NCBI GenBank assembly: GCA_964568735.1
Contig: CAZMRF010000008.1
Location: 37,634-101,633, forward strand
Length of the DNA stretch: 64,000 nt
Origin: CAZMRF01 sp964568735
Lineage (GTDB): Bacteria; Acidobacteriota; Polarisedimenticolia; JACPZX01
Reading direction: 5' to 3'
Shown: positions 45,289 to 53,436 of the stretch, piece after piece
Layout: the number at the start of each line of letters is the position of its first letter
Position numbering within the stretch: position 1 is the first letter of the stretch
The notes under the pieces: generated by a model
What the model was told of the DNA's origin: nothing
The model's database searches: none
What the model saw: only the letters and a program-made list of their open reading frames with translations
Position numbers and translations under genes: made by a program

Positions 45289-46773
45289 ATGACGATGGGC
45301 CGACGCCGTAGGAACGCAGTACCCACCACCGTCCTCGCGCTCGTCATCGGCCTCCTGAGCCTCTTTTCGGGAACGGCGGAGGCTCAGAACCGGCGGAAGT
45401 CCTGGGAGGTCTTCATCTACTTCGGCGAGTACGGCGGCCAGAGCGTGCCCTCGGTGATCCAGAAAGGGGTCGTGAGCACCTACCGCCTCGATCCCTCGAT
45501 CGCGTTCTTCGATCCGAACAACAACGGCGCGGCCCCCTGCATCCTCTGCAAGAACCTCGGCCAGACGGGGCCCGATCAGCAGTTCATCATCCTCGACCCG
45601 AACAATCCCACCGCGGACCCGCTCGGCGTGGACGTGTGCGTGAATTCGACCGGCGGGGCCCTGCCCATAGCCTTCGATGCCAACAGCCCGTACTACGACG
45701 AGTGCGACAACGACATCGAAGCGAAGTACCGGTACAACTCCCAGGGGATCGTGACCAACGGAGCGGTGGAAAGGAACGACAGCGAGTTCGTCCTCGGAGC
45801 CCGGGCGGGATACAACATCACGAATCACTGGGAGGTGGAGCTGGACCTCGGCTTCGCCAAGCAGCGGCTGGACATGACCAGGAATCTCATCCCGCTGCTC
45901 CAGCAAGGCGTCAGCAACCCGGCGGACCCGTACTTCGCCCAGCAGGCCCAGTTCTTCGAGTTCACGTGGGCGAATCGGGACTTTCTCGACCTCGGGTACG
46001 AGCCATTCTTCAACGCGCAGGGCGGCGTCAACGTCGTGCGAGGCGCGCAGGAGATTCCCAACGTCCCCCACCATCGCTTCTCTGAGAACTCCAGCGCTGA
46101 CATCCCGGCGGTCCTCCCGATGCCCGCGATCGATTCGGAGCGGTTCCAGGACGTCACGGACTTCGTCAACAGGATCTTCCTCGATCCCACAGCCTTCAGG
46201 AACAGGGCGAACCAAATCAACATCGACATCTTCTCGGTGGGGATCACGGGCGTCTACAATTTCAACACCAGCCCCGACAGCCGGATCATTCCCTACCTCT
46301 CCGGGGGGTTCGGCAGGTGGATCCGGCAGTTCGACACCCCCTACCAGGGCGAGGACACCGACTACCTGACGGTGGGGGGCGGCGTGCGATTCTTCATCAA
46401 TGAGATCTTCGCGTTCCGGATGGAAGGGCGGCAGGTTCTCTTCCAGGACGACGAGATGACGATCACCGCGAAGCTGCCCCGCCAGAACCTGGTGGACATG
46501 TCCTTCAGGTCCAACAGGTGGCCCGGTGCGCTCCCTTCGGGCGGCTGCGTACGGGATCAGGATCCCCCCGTGCAGGAGCCGCCCGACGAATGCCAGGGCT
46601 CGTATCTCCAGAACTACAACGAGAACACGGGCGCTCCTCCCGGATTCCGGGCGATTGCCAGCCTCCCTCCGAACTCGGGGGCCGGGGGCTATGCGAGCGT
46701 CGAGTTCATCACCCAGACGGACGACTTTTGGGAAGCCCGCATCGGCTTCGACGTCCTCCTCGGGGGCCGTTAA
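45289..46773 (+). CDS. Outer-membrane beta-barrel-like protein
   Basis: About 494 residues; ATG 45289 follows AAGGAG at the right spacing. Signal peptide: RRRRNAVPTTV then a hydrophobic core, cleaved near TAEAQ. The mature chain has a strand rhythm typical of small OMPs: SWEVFIYFGEYGGQ, FVLGARAGYNITNHWEVELDLGFAKQRLDM, IPYLSGGFGRWIR, YLTVGGGVRFFINEIFAFRMEGRQ, and a terminal strand ending RIGFDVLLGGR (ends in Arg rather than the usual aromatic residue). It has long loops, including a CxxCK (CILCK) near residue 82 and a Cys-rich loop near 415-435. No close family recognised; role (adhesion, channel) unknown. Confidence 0.65.
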   Translation: MTMGRRRRNAVPTTVLALVIGLLSLFSGTAEAQNRRKSWEVFIYFGEYGGQSVPSVIQKGVVSTYRLDPSIAFFDPNNNGAAPCILCKNLGQTGPDQQFIILDPNNPTADPLGVDVCVNSTGGALPIAFDANSPYYDECDNDIEAKYRYNSQGIVTNGAVERNDSEFVLGARAGYNITNHWEVELDLGFAKQRLDMTRNLIPLLQQGVSNPADPYFAQQAQFFEFTWANRDFLDLGYEPFFNAQGGVNVVRGAQEIPNVPHHRFSENSSADIPAVLPMPAIDSERFQDVTDFVNRIFLDPTAFRNRANQINIDIFSVGITGVYNFNTSPDSRIIPYLSGGFGRWIRQFDTPYQGEDTDYLTVGGGVRFFINEIFAFRMEGRQVLFQDDEMTITAKLPRQNLVDMSFRSNRWPGALPSGGCVRDQDPPVQEPPDECQGSYLQNYNENTGAPPGFRAIASLPPNSGAGGYASVEFITQTDDFWEARIGFDVLLGGR

Positions 46774-46779
46774 CCCTCC

Positions 46780-46809
46780 TTGACAGGGCCTTCCCCAGCG
46801 GCATAGAGT
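46780..46809 (+). promoter_or_regulatory. Putative promoter of rpsA
   Basis: TTGACA (46780-46785) right after the previous stop, with -10 candidates CATAGA (46802-46807, spacer 16) or TAGAGT (46804-46809, spacer 18). Confidence 0.5.
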
Positions 46810-46939
46810 ACGAGTTCGCTTTGACTTACGGGCCTCCCCGCCGGAGCCAGCGGCCGCGTGCCGCGGGCAGGCAGCGGGAGAGTACCGCCACCGGGGCTGC
46901 GGCTCCGGAATACGACGCAGGAGGTCAGCGCGCCAGCCC

Positions 46940-48793
46940 ATGGAGTTGCAGAAGGAAGTTCAGGTCGAGACGCACGCCGGGGGTGAACGCCCCGAGATCG
47001 ATCCGGCAGCAGCGAAGGGGGGAAGATCCCCCGCGGCTGCAGCGGACATGTCCCGCGACGACTACGAGAAGCTCCTCGACATGTACGACGTGAGCTTCCG
47101 CAGCCTGGCCGAGGGCCAGGTCGTCAAGGGGAGGATCCTCAAGGTCCTCCCGAACGAAGTCATCGTGGACGTCGGCTACAAGTCCGAAGGGATCATCCAG
47201 ATCCAGGAGTTCACCGACCCCGACGGAACCGTCCGGGTCTCCGAGGGAGACGAGGTCGATGTCCTCCTCGAGAAGCACGAGAACCGGGAAGGCTACGTCG
47301 TGCTCTCCAAGGAGAAGGCGGAGAAGGTCCGCGTCTGGGAGACGGTGGAAGCGGCCTTCAACAGCGGCTCCATCGTGAAGGGCCGGGTCATCGAGCGCAT
47401 CAAGGGAGGGCTGGCCGTTGACATCGGCGTCCGCGCTTTCCTTCCCGGATCGCTCGTGGACGTCCGCCCTGTGCGGAACCTGGATTCGATGCGCGGCAAG
47501 GAGATTCGTGCCCGCGTCATCAAGGTGAACCGGCGCCGGGGCAACATCGTCCTCTCCAGGAAGGCCGTGCTCGAGGAGGAGAACCAGGAAAAGAAGAAGA
47601 AGACGCTGGAGATCCTCGAGGAAGGCAAGCGCATCAAGGGAGTCGTGAAGAACATCACCGGCTACGGCGCCTTCCTGGACCTGGGAGGCATCGACGGCCT
47701 CCTCCACATCACGGACATGTCGTGGGGTCGCATCAACCACCCCTCGGAAGTCTTCTCCGTCGGAGACGAGGTCGAGGTCATCGTCCTGAAGTTCGACCGG
47801 GAGACGGAACGGGTTTCCCTCGGCTACAAGCAGCTCAAGGCCGATCCCTGGGAGCAGGTCGGGGAGAGGTACTCGGCAGGCTCGCGCGTCAAGGGCAAGG
47901 TGGTCAGCCTCACCGACTACGGCGCCTTCGTCGAGCTGGAGGAGGGAGTCGAGGGACTCGTCCATGTCTCCGAGATGTCCTGGACCAAGAAGGTCAAGCA
48001 CCCTTCCAAGGTCCTGACGGTCGGCAGCCTGATCGAGGCCGCTGTTCTCGACGTCGACCTGAGGCAGCGCCGGCTCAGCCTGGGCCTCAAGCAGATCGAG
48101 CCGAACCCCTGGGACATGATCGCCCAGAAGTACGAGGTGAACTCGAAGATCACGGGGAAGGTCCGCAACCTCACCGACTTCGGCGCCTTCGTCGAAGTGG
48201 AGGAGGGAGTCGACGGACTGATCCACATCTCGGACCTGTCATGGACGAAGCGAGTCAAGCATCCCTCCGAAATCCTCAAGAAGGGTGACGAGGTCGAGGC
48301 GATCATCTTGAAGATCGACGCCGAGAACCAGCGGCTTTCCCTGGGACTGAAGCAGCTCCAGCCCAACGTCTGGGACGAGTTCTTCGACAGGCACGTGGTG
48401 GGCGACATGGTCCACGGGAAGATCTCCCGCATGGCCGACTTCGGAGTCTTCGTGGAGATTGCCGAGGGTGTGGAAGGCCTCGTCCACGTCTCCGAGCTCG
48501 CCGATGAGCGAGTCGAGCATCCCAAGGACAGGTTCAACGAGGGCGACGAGGTCCGGGCGAAGATCATCAAGATGGACACTCTCGAGAGGAAGGTGGGCCT
48601 CAGCATCAAGGCGGCAGCGGCCGACGAGGAGCGCTCCAGCCTCAGCAGCTACATGGACTCATCGAGCGACGGTTCCGTGCGGCTCGGTGACGTCGCGGGA
48701 TTCCCGACGGCCTCCGTGGCCTCCTCCGACCCCGAGGACGGAGGTGCCATCGAGGCGGAGCCCGGTGACGGGCCGCCTCGGGAGGAGGACTGA
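46940..48793 (+). CDS. rpsA: 30S ribosomal protein S1
   Basis: Binds mRNA at the ribosome to start translation. 617 residues with six S1 (OB-fold) repeats; the later ones read GYGAFLDLGG-IDGLLH, DYGAFVELEEGVEGLVHVSE, DFGAFVEVEEGVDGLIHIS and DFGVFVEIAEGVEGLVHVSE. The first two repeats are the diverged ribosome-binding type. The protein has a short N-terminal extension and an acidic C-terminal tail. First gene of an operon-like run with the HU, HIT and miaB genes (spacings 11, 0 and -4 bases). Confidence 0.97.
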   Translation: MELQKEVQVETHAGGERPEIDPAAAKGGRSPAAAADMSRDDYEKLLDMYDVSFRSLAEGQVVKGRILKVLPNEVIVDVGYKSEGIIQIQEFTDPDGTVRVSEGDEVDVLLEKHENREGYVVLSKEKAEKVRVWETVEAAFNSGSIVKGRVIERIKGGLAVDIGVRAFLPGSLVDVRPVRNLDSMRGKEIRARVIKVNRRRGNIVLSRKAVLEEENQEKKKKTLEILEEGKRIKGVVKNITGYGAFLDLGGIDGLLHITDMSWGRINHPSEVFSVGDEVEVIVLKFDRETERVSLGYKQLKADPWEQVGERYSAGSRVKGKVVSLTDYGAFVELEEGVEGLVHVSEMSWTKKVKHPSKVLTVGSLIEAAVLDVDLRQRRLSLGLKQIEPNPWDMIAQKYEVNSKITGKVRNLTDFGAFVEVEEGVDGLIHISDLSWTKRVKHPSEILKKGDEVEAIILKIDAENQRLSLGLKQLQPNVWDEFFDRHVVGDMVHGKISRMADFGVFVEIAEGVEGLVHVSELADERVEHPKDRFNEGDEVRAKIIKMDTLERKVGLSIKAAAADEERSSLSSYMDSSSDGSVRLGDVAGFPTASVASSDPEDGGAIEAEPGDGPPREED

Positions 48794-48804
48794 TCGGAGA
48801 AGCC

Positions 48805-49098
48805 ATGACCAAGGCTGAGCTGGTTGAGGAAGTTTCCAGGATCTCCGAGCTCACCAAGAAGCACTCCGAAGTGATCGTGAACACGGTCTTCCAGTCCATC
48901 GTCGATGCGCTTCACAAGGACGAGAAGATCGAGCTCAGGGGTTTCGGCTCCTTCCGCATACGTCAGCGGCGATCGCGCCAGGGGAGGAACCCGAAGACGG
49001 GGGCCAGGGTGCACGTCCCCGCCAAGAAGATCCCCTACTTCAAGCCCGGCAAGGAGCTCAAGGAGCTGATCAACCGCTCCCCCCAGCCGCAGCAGTAG
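48805..49098 (+). CDS. HU/IHF family DNA-binding protein
   Basis: 97 residues. Starts MTKAELVEEVSRISELTKKH, has ELRGFGSFRIRQRRSRQGRNP and ends YFKPGKELKELIN. The GRNPKTG DNA-binding arm and FKPGK are diagnostic. The IELRGFGSF form and the position next to rpsA favour the IHF-beta-like branch, but no IHF-alpha partner is seen, so it may act as a homodimer. Distinct from the HU at 31322-31591. Confidence 0.94.
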   Translation: MTKAELVEEVSRISELTKKHSEVIVNTVFQSIVDALHKDEKIELRGFGSFRIRQRRSRQGRNPKTGARVHVPAKKIPYFKPGKELKELINRSPQPQQ

Positions 49099-49608
49099 AT
49101 GGACGCTCTCTTCTCTCCCTGGAGGTTCTCCTACCTGGTCCAGGCAAAATCGGAGAGCGGCTGCGTGTTCTGCAAAGCCCTCCTGAGCGACGACTCGGGG
49201 ACCGAGGACAACCTCGTCGTCTACAGGGCCGTCCACAACTTCGTCATCCTCAATCTCTACCCCTACAACAACGGCCACCTGATGATCGTCCCCAGGGCCC
49301 ACCTCGCCGCCCCCTCGGCCTCCAGCCCGGCGCAGAGGGCGGAGATGGCCGAGCTCGCGGTCGTGGGAGAGAGCGTCCTCAGGGAGGCCTATAACCCCGA
49401 CGGTTTCAACGTCGGGATGAACCTCGGCCGCGCCGCGGGGGCAGGGATCGAGGAGCACTTCCATCTCCATGTCGTCCCCCGCTGGTCGGGCGATACGAAT
49501 TTCATGACGGTCATGGCCGGGACGCGCGTCATCCCCGAAGATCTCAGGAAGACCCGCGACAGGCTCCGAAGCGCATTCGTGGCGCGCCTCGGGGACGGCC
49601 CCTCTTGA
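49099..49608 (+). CDS. HIT family hydrolase (Ap4A-type)
   Basis: 169 residues. Zinc-like CVFC near residue 23, NLYPYNNGHLMIVPRAH and the catalytic histidine triad EEHFHLHVVPRW near residue 119. HIT proteins hydrolyse or phosphorolyse dinucleoside polyphosphates and related nucleotides. This longer form with an N-terminal CxxC matches the AP4A phosphorylase/hydrolase-like branch. The start ATG immediately follows the HU stop. Exact substrate unknown. Confidence 0.9.
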   Translation: MDALFSPWRFSYLVQAKSESGCVFCKALLSDDSGTEDNLVVYRAVHNFVILNLYPYNNGHLMIVPRAHLAAPSASSPAQRAEMAELAVVGESVLREAYNPDGFNVGMNLGRAAGAGIEEHFHLHVVPRWSGDTNFMTVMAGTRVIPEDLRKTRDRLRSAFVARLGDGPS

Positions 49609-50942
49609 CCTCGCCCCCAGGCCCGCCTGCGGTGACCTCCAGGTATCTCATTGAGACCTGGGGCTGCCAGATGAATCAGCACGACTCGGAGCGCATGGCG
49701 GGGCTGCTCTCTGCGCAGGGGATGACCCCCGCGCGCCGAGCGGCCGATGCCGACGTCATTCTCCTGAATACCTGCGCCGTCAGGGAGAAGGCCTCCGAGA
49801 AGGTCTTCTCCCGCCTCGGGTGGCTGGGGCGCCTCAAGAACGCACGGCCGGATCTCGTCATCGGCGTCTGCGGATGCGTGGCTCAGATGGAGCAGGCGGC
49901 CATCTTCAAGCGGGCGCCGCACGTGGACATCGTCATGGGGCCTCGCCAGCTCGCGAGCCTTCCGGCGCTCGTCGGGCAGGCCCGTGAGCGGCGCCACCAG
50001 CTCGCGGTGCTCGACCCCAGGGACAGGCTGCTGCCCGAGGAGGCTCCTGCCCTGCGCAGCTCGAGGGCGAAGGCCTACATCACGGTCATGGAGGGGTGCA
50101 ACAAGGGATGCACCTTCTGCATCGTCCCCGCCACCCGGGGGCGCGAGTCGTGCCGGCCGTCAGACATGATCCTCGCCGAAGCGAGCGCCGCGGTGGAGGC
50201 CGGTTACCTCGAGATAGAGCTGCTCGGACAGAACGTGAACGCATGGCGCAGCGACGGCTGGGATTTCACGCGGCTCCTTTCCGCCGTCAGCCGGATCCCC
50301 GGGCTGAAAAGGCTCCGATTCACGACCTCCCATCCGCTCCACTTCAAGAACACCATCCCGGATCTCATGGCGGCACGACCGGTGCTCTGCCCCCACGTGC
50401 ACCTGCCCTTCCAGTCGGGCTCCGACGCGGTGCTCGCCCGGATGCGCCGTGGCTACACCGCGTCCCAGTTTCTCTCGCGCCTTGCCTATGCCCGCTCCCG
50501 CGTACCCGGGCTCTCATTCTCCACCGACGTCATCGTGGGCTTCCCCGACGAGACGGAGGGAGATTTCCTCTCAACGCTTGCCATCGTCGAGCAGGCCAGG
50601 TTCCATCAGCTCTTTGCCTTCACCTATTCCGCGCGGCGTGGGACGCCCGCTGCCGCGCTGGACGACGGCGTGCCGGCCGACGTGAAGAGCGAGAGGCTCC
50701 AGCGTCTGATCGGGGCACAGCTCGCCATCCAGGCGGAGATCTACCAGCGCTACGTGGGGAGGGTCGAAGAGATCCTCGTCGAAGGTCCCAGCATCAGGGA
50801 CCCTCGATGGCTCGCAGGGAGAACGGCAACGAACAAGGTCGTGAACTTCCCGGGATCGGCCGGACTCACGGGATCCATGGCCGCCGTGCGCATCACCGGG
50901 GCCGGCTCCACGAGTCTGCGTGGCGAGCTGCAGAACCCCTGA
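49605..50942 (+). CDS. miaB: tRNA-2-methylthio-N6-dimethylallyladenosine synthase MiaB
   Basis: Radical SAM enzyme that adds a methylthio group to i6A37 of tRNAs. 445 residues. The UPF0004 domain has three cysteines (ETWGCQMN, NTCAVREKA, CGCV) for one 4Fe-4S cluster; the radical SAM motif EGCNKGCTFCIVP gives the second. The C-terminal TRAM domain (~380-440) carries VNFPG. Start TTG 49605 overlaps the HIT stop; GTG 49626 region alternatives would shorten the N-terminus. Fits the miaB rather than the RimO or MtaB group through NQHDSERM and ATRGRESCRP. Confidence 0.93.
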   Translation: MTSPPGPPAVTSRYLIETWGCQMNQHDSERMAGLLSAQGMTPARRAADADVILLNTCAVREKASEKVFSRLGWLGRLKNARPDLVIGVCGCVAQMEQAAIFKRAPHVDIVMGPRQLASLPALVGQARERRHQLAVLDPRDRLLPEEAPALRSSRAKAYITVMEGCNKGCTFCIVPATRGRESCRPSDMILAEASAAVEAGYLEIELLGQNVNAWRSDGWDFTRLLSAVSRIPGLKRLRFTTSHPLHFKNTIPDLMAARPVLCPHVHLPFQSGSDAVLARMRRGYTASQFLSRLAYARSRVPGLSFSTDVIVGFPDETEGDFLSTLAIVEQARFHQLFAFTYSARRGTPAAALDDGVPADVKSERLQRLIGAQLAIQAEIYQRYVGRVEEILVEGPSIRDPRWLAGRTATNKVVNFPGSAGLTGSMAAVRITGAGSTSLRGELQNP

Positions 50943-50957
50943 ATCGCGCGTCCTCCC

Positions 50958-50986
50958 TTGACTTCACCGGGGGGGGGGGATATAAC
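50958..50986 (+). promoter_or_regulatory. Putative promoter of the DUF151 gene with poly-G spacer
   Basis: TTGACT (50958-50963), 17-base spacer, TATAAC (50981-50986). The spacer includes an unbroken run of 11 Gs (50969-50979). 37 bases before the ATG. Length change of the run would alter promoter spacing. Confidence 0.65.
50969..50979 (+). repeat. 11-G homopolymer in promoter spacer
   Basis: Eleven consecutive Gs between the -35 and -10 boxes of the DUF151 promoter. Confidence 0.92.
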
Positions 50987-51022
50987 TCGGGTCGGAAGCA
51001 TCCGGCTCGGAGGCGTGCGGTC

Positions 51023-51508
51023 ATGACGATCGAGATGAAGATCAAGGGGCTCATGATCGACCCCGTGACGAACATGCCGATCATCATGCTCCGCGACCCC
51101 GGCAGCGAGGCCGTGCTGCCCATCTGGGTAGGGCTCTACGAGGCCAACGCCATCGCGCTGCAGCTCGAGAACATCTCCACGCCCCGCCCGATGACGCATG
51201 ATCTCCTCAAGAACCTCCTGACGCAGCTCCATGCCCGTGTCGAGAAGATCGTGATCACGGAGCTGAAAGAGAACACCTTCTACGCCCTGATTCATCTGGA
51301 GGCGGAGGGGAAGAACCTGACGATCGACTCGCGGCCGAGCGATGCGATCGCACTCGCGCTGAGGGTGGGCGCCCCCATCTTCGTCGAAGAGGACGTCATC
51401 AGCCGGGCCAGAAGCGTGGACATGACGAAGGATGTCGGCGATTCGGACCGTCTCCGGCAATGGCTCGAGAAGCTGGATCCCGATGAGCTCGGGAAGTACG
51501 AGATGTAG
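51023..51508 (+). CDS. Bifunctional nuclease family protein (DUF151)
   Basis: 161 residues. BFN domain: IKGLMIDPVTNMPIIMLRD, LPIWVGLYEANAIALQLE, PRPMTHDLLKNLL and the DSRPSDAIALALRV signature, found in plant and bacterial bifunctional nucleases with DNase/RNase activity. ATG 51023 chosen. A helical tail follows. Common downstream of miaB in Acidobacteriota, as here. Its promoter carries a poly-G tract. Confidence 0.9.
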   Translation: MTIEMKIKGLMIDPVTNMPIIMLRDPGSEAVLPIWVGLYEANAIALQLENISTPRPMTHDLLKNLLTQLHARVEKIVITELKENTFYALIHLEAEGKNLTIDSRPSDAIALALRVGAPIFVEEDVISRARSVDMTKDVGDSDRLRQWLEKLDPDELGKYEM

Positions 51509-51593
51509 CTGATCCCGCCGGCCTGCGGTCGCCGGGTGGCCTCCATCCCGTGACAGTCTGACCTGCACTCGGGGGGGAGCAGGCACCTGCCTT

Positions 51594-51622
51594 TTAATTA
51601 TCAGAGTCTAAAGCACTTATAC
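51594..51622 (+). promoter_or_regulatory. Putative promoter of parAB
   Basis: TTAATT (51594-51599), 17-base spacer, TTATAC (51617-51622), within an AT-rich patch unusual for this DNA. Confidence 0.45.
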
Positions 51623-51681
51623 CCTCAAAGGTCGGGCTCTCGGTACCGGGCGCCGGCCGACACGACACCGGACTCCCCGAA

Positions 51682-52503
51682 ATGCGGCCCGTCTTCTCTT
51701 CCGCCCTCCCTTCGCGCTCGAATGGAAATCCAGCGGGGCGTCTCAAGTTGATCGTCTCCATCACGAACCAGAAGGGTGGAGTCGGCAAGACCACCACGGC
51801 CATCAACCTGAGCGCCGCTATCGCGGAGAAGGGACTCAAGACCCTCCTCGTCGATCTCGATCCCCAGGCCAACGCCACGCTTTCCTATCTCGAGCGTTCC
51901 AAGGTGGGGCGCACCGTTTACGACGCCCTGACGGATCCCGAGATCACTTTCCGGGATGTCATCGTCCGCACCTCGATCCTCCACCTGGACATCGCCCCCT
52001 CGAGCATCGGCCTCGCCAAGCTCGAGAGCCGCCTCGTGGGCGAGCTGGATGGGCATTTCAGGCTGAAGGACAAGCTGCAGTCGGTCATCGCGGACTACGA
52101 CTACATCGTGCTCGACACGCCTCCAACGCTCGGGCTGCTGACCGTGAACGCGCTGGTCGCATCGACCCACCTTCTGATACCGATCCAGAGCTCCTACTTC
52201 TCCCTGGAGGGGACGGATGATCTCCTGGAAACCGTCGACAAGATCAAGGCCAGACCGAACCCGGATCTCCAGATCCTGGGGGTCGTGATCACCCTTCACG
52301 ACAAGCGGACGGTTCTGGCCAGAGACATCCGCAAGCAGATCCACGAGGTTTTCGGAAACAAGGTCTTCAAGACGATCATCTCGAAGAACATCCGTCTCGA
52401 AGAGAGCCCTGCCTACAAGGAGTCGATCTTCACGTTCGCCCCCGAGTCCAGCGGTGCTCTCGACTATTACCGATTGAGTGAGGAGGTCATCAGCCGTGTC
52501 TAA
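51682..52503 (+). CDS. parA: Chromosome-partitioning ATPase ParA (Soj)
   Basis: Walker-type ATPase that moves ParB-parS complexes. The deviant Walker A KGGVGKTTTAINL lies near residue 32, followed by DLDPQANAT and DTPPTLGLLTVNAL. 273 residues from ATG 51682, but TTG 51748 would give the family-typical start IVSITNQKGG and is a serious alternative. Overlaps parB by 8 bases. No DNA-binding N-terminal domain, so it is the chromosomal Soj type. Confidence 0.95.
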   Translation: MRPVFSSALPSRSNGNPAGRLKLIVSITNQKGGVGKTTTAINLSAAIAEKGLKTLLVDLDPQANATLSYLERSKVGRTVYDALTDPEITFRDVIVRTSILHLDIAPSSIGLAKLESRLVGELDGHFRLKDKLQSVIADYDYIVLDTPPTLGLLTVNALVASTHLLIPIQSSYFSLEGTDDLLETVDKIKARPNPDLQILGVVITLHDKRTVLARDIRKQIHEVFGNKVFKTIISKNIRLEESPAYKESIFTFAPESSGALDYYRLSEEVISRV

Positions 52504-53362
52504 GAGCCGGGGGCTTCCCGAAAACGTGAGGATGCGCCACGATACCCACTTCGTCGATCAGTTGATCACGCCGCAGGCGCACACCGTCGGGCGCATGATC
52601 GATCTCTCCCAGCTCGATCCGAATCCTCTCCAGCCGCGCCGGATCATCGGGCCCATCGATGACCTCGTGGCCTCGATCAAGGAGAAGGGGATCCTCGAGC
52701 CGATCCTCGTGAGGCCCCTGGACGGACGCTTCCAGATCATCGCTGGAGAGCGGCGTTACCAGGCCGCGCGGGCAGCAGGGCTCACCGTCGTCCCCTGCAT
52801 CGAGATCGACGTCGACGAAAGGGGAGTCGTCGAGATATCCCTCATCGAGAACCTCCAGCGGCGGGACCTGGATCCCTTCGAGGAAGGCGACGCGCTCCTG
52901 GATCTCTGCGAGCGTTTCGAGTACACGCATGACAAGATTGCCCGGAAGCTCGCGAAGTCGAGGACCTCGATCACCGAGATGCTGAGCATCGCGAGAATCC
53001 CTGATGTAGTGCGTGAGGTCTGTCGGCGCGCCGACATCTCAAGTAAGTCTTTACTCATCGAGATCGCGCGGCAGCCGACCGAGGAAGCGATGATCGGCTT
53101 CGTTCACCGGGTCGCGGAGGACAGGCTGTCGCGCGACGACGCGAGGAGGCTTAGGGCCGTGCCTCCTCCCTCAGACACGGCGGATGAGAATCCGACGACC
53201 GAAGGCGCGCGCCGCGGCTTCGTCCTGAAGCTGAAGTTCGACTCGGTCCCCGGGAGCGTCAGCCTCAGGTTCAACAACCCCGAGGTCGGAAAGGCCGAGA
53301 TCCTCGGCGCCCTCCGTGAGCTCATCCACAAGATCGAGCACTCGAAAGAAATCTCGACTTGA
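52496..53362 (+). CDS. parB: Chromosome-partitioning protein ParB (Spo0J)
   Basis: CTPase/DNA-binding protein that loads at parS. About 288 residues. The ParB nuclease-like/CTP domain has LDPNPLQPRRI and IIAGERRYQAARAAGL; the NLQRRDLDPFEEG helix and KIARKLAKSRTSITEMLSIARIP helix-turn-helix follow; a short C-terminal dimerisation region ends the protein. GTG 52496 has a good AGGAGG site inside the parA end. No 16-base parS palindrome (TGTTTCACGTGAAACA type) was seen in the window. Confidence 0.95.
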   Translation: MSKSRGLPENVRMRHDTHFVDQLITPQAHTVGRMIDLSQLDPNPLQPRRIIGPIDDLVASIKEKGILEPILVRPLDGRFQIIAGERRYQAARAAGLTVVPCIEIDVDERGVVEISLIENLQRRDLDPFEEGDALLDLCERFEYTHDKIARKLAKSRTSITEMLSIARIPDVVREVCRRADISSKSLLIEIARQPTEEAMIGFVHRVAEDRLSRDDARRLRAVPPPSDTADENPTTEGARRGFVLKLKFDSVPGSVSLRFNNPEVGKAEILGALRELIHKIEHSKEIST

Positions 53363-53436
53363 TCTCGTGGTCGACCCGCAACCCCGCCGAGCCCGCCTCG
53401 AAGAGGAGCCCGGCCGCGTCATCTGACCCTTGGCGC

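Noticed and set aside
51509..53436. parS site near parAB
   Set aside because: No TGTTTCACGTGAAACA-like palindrome seen in or around the parAB genes.
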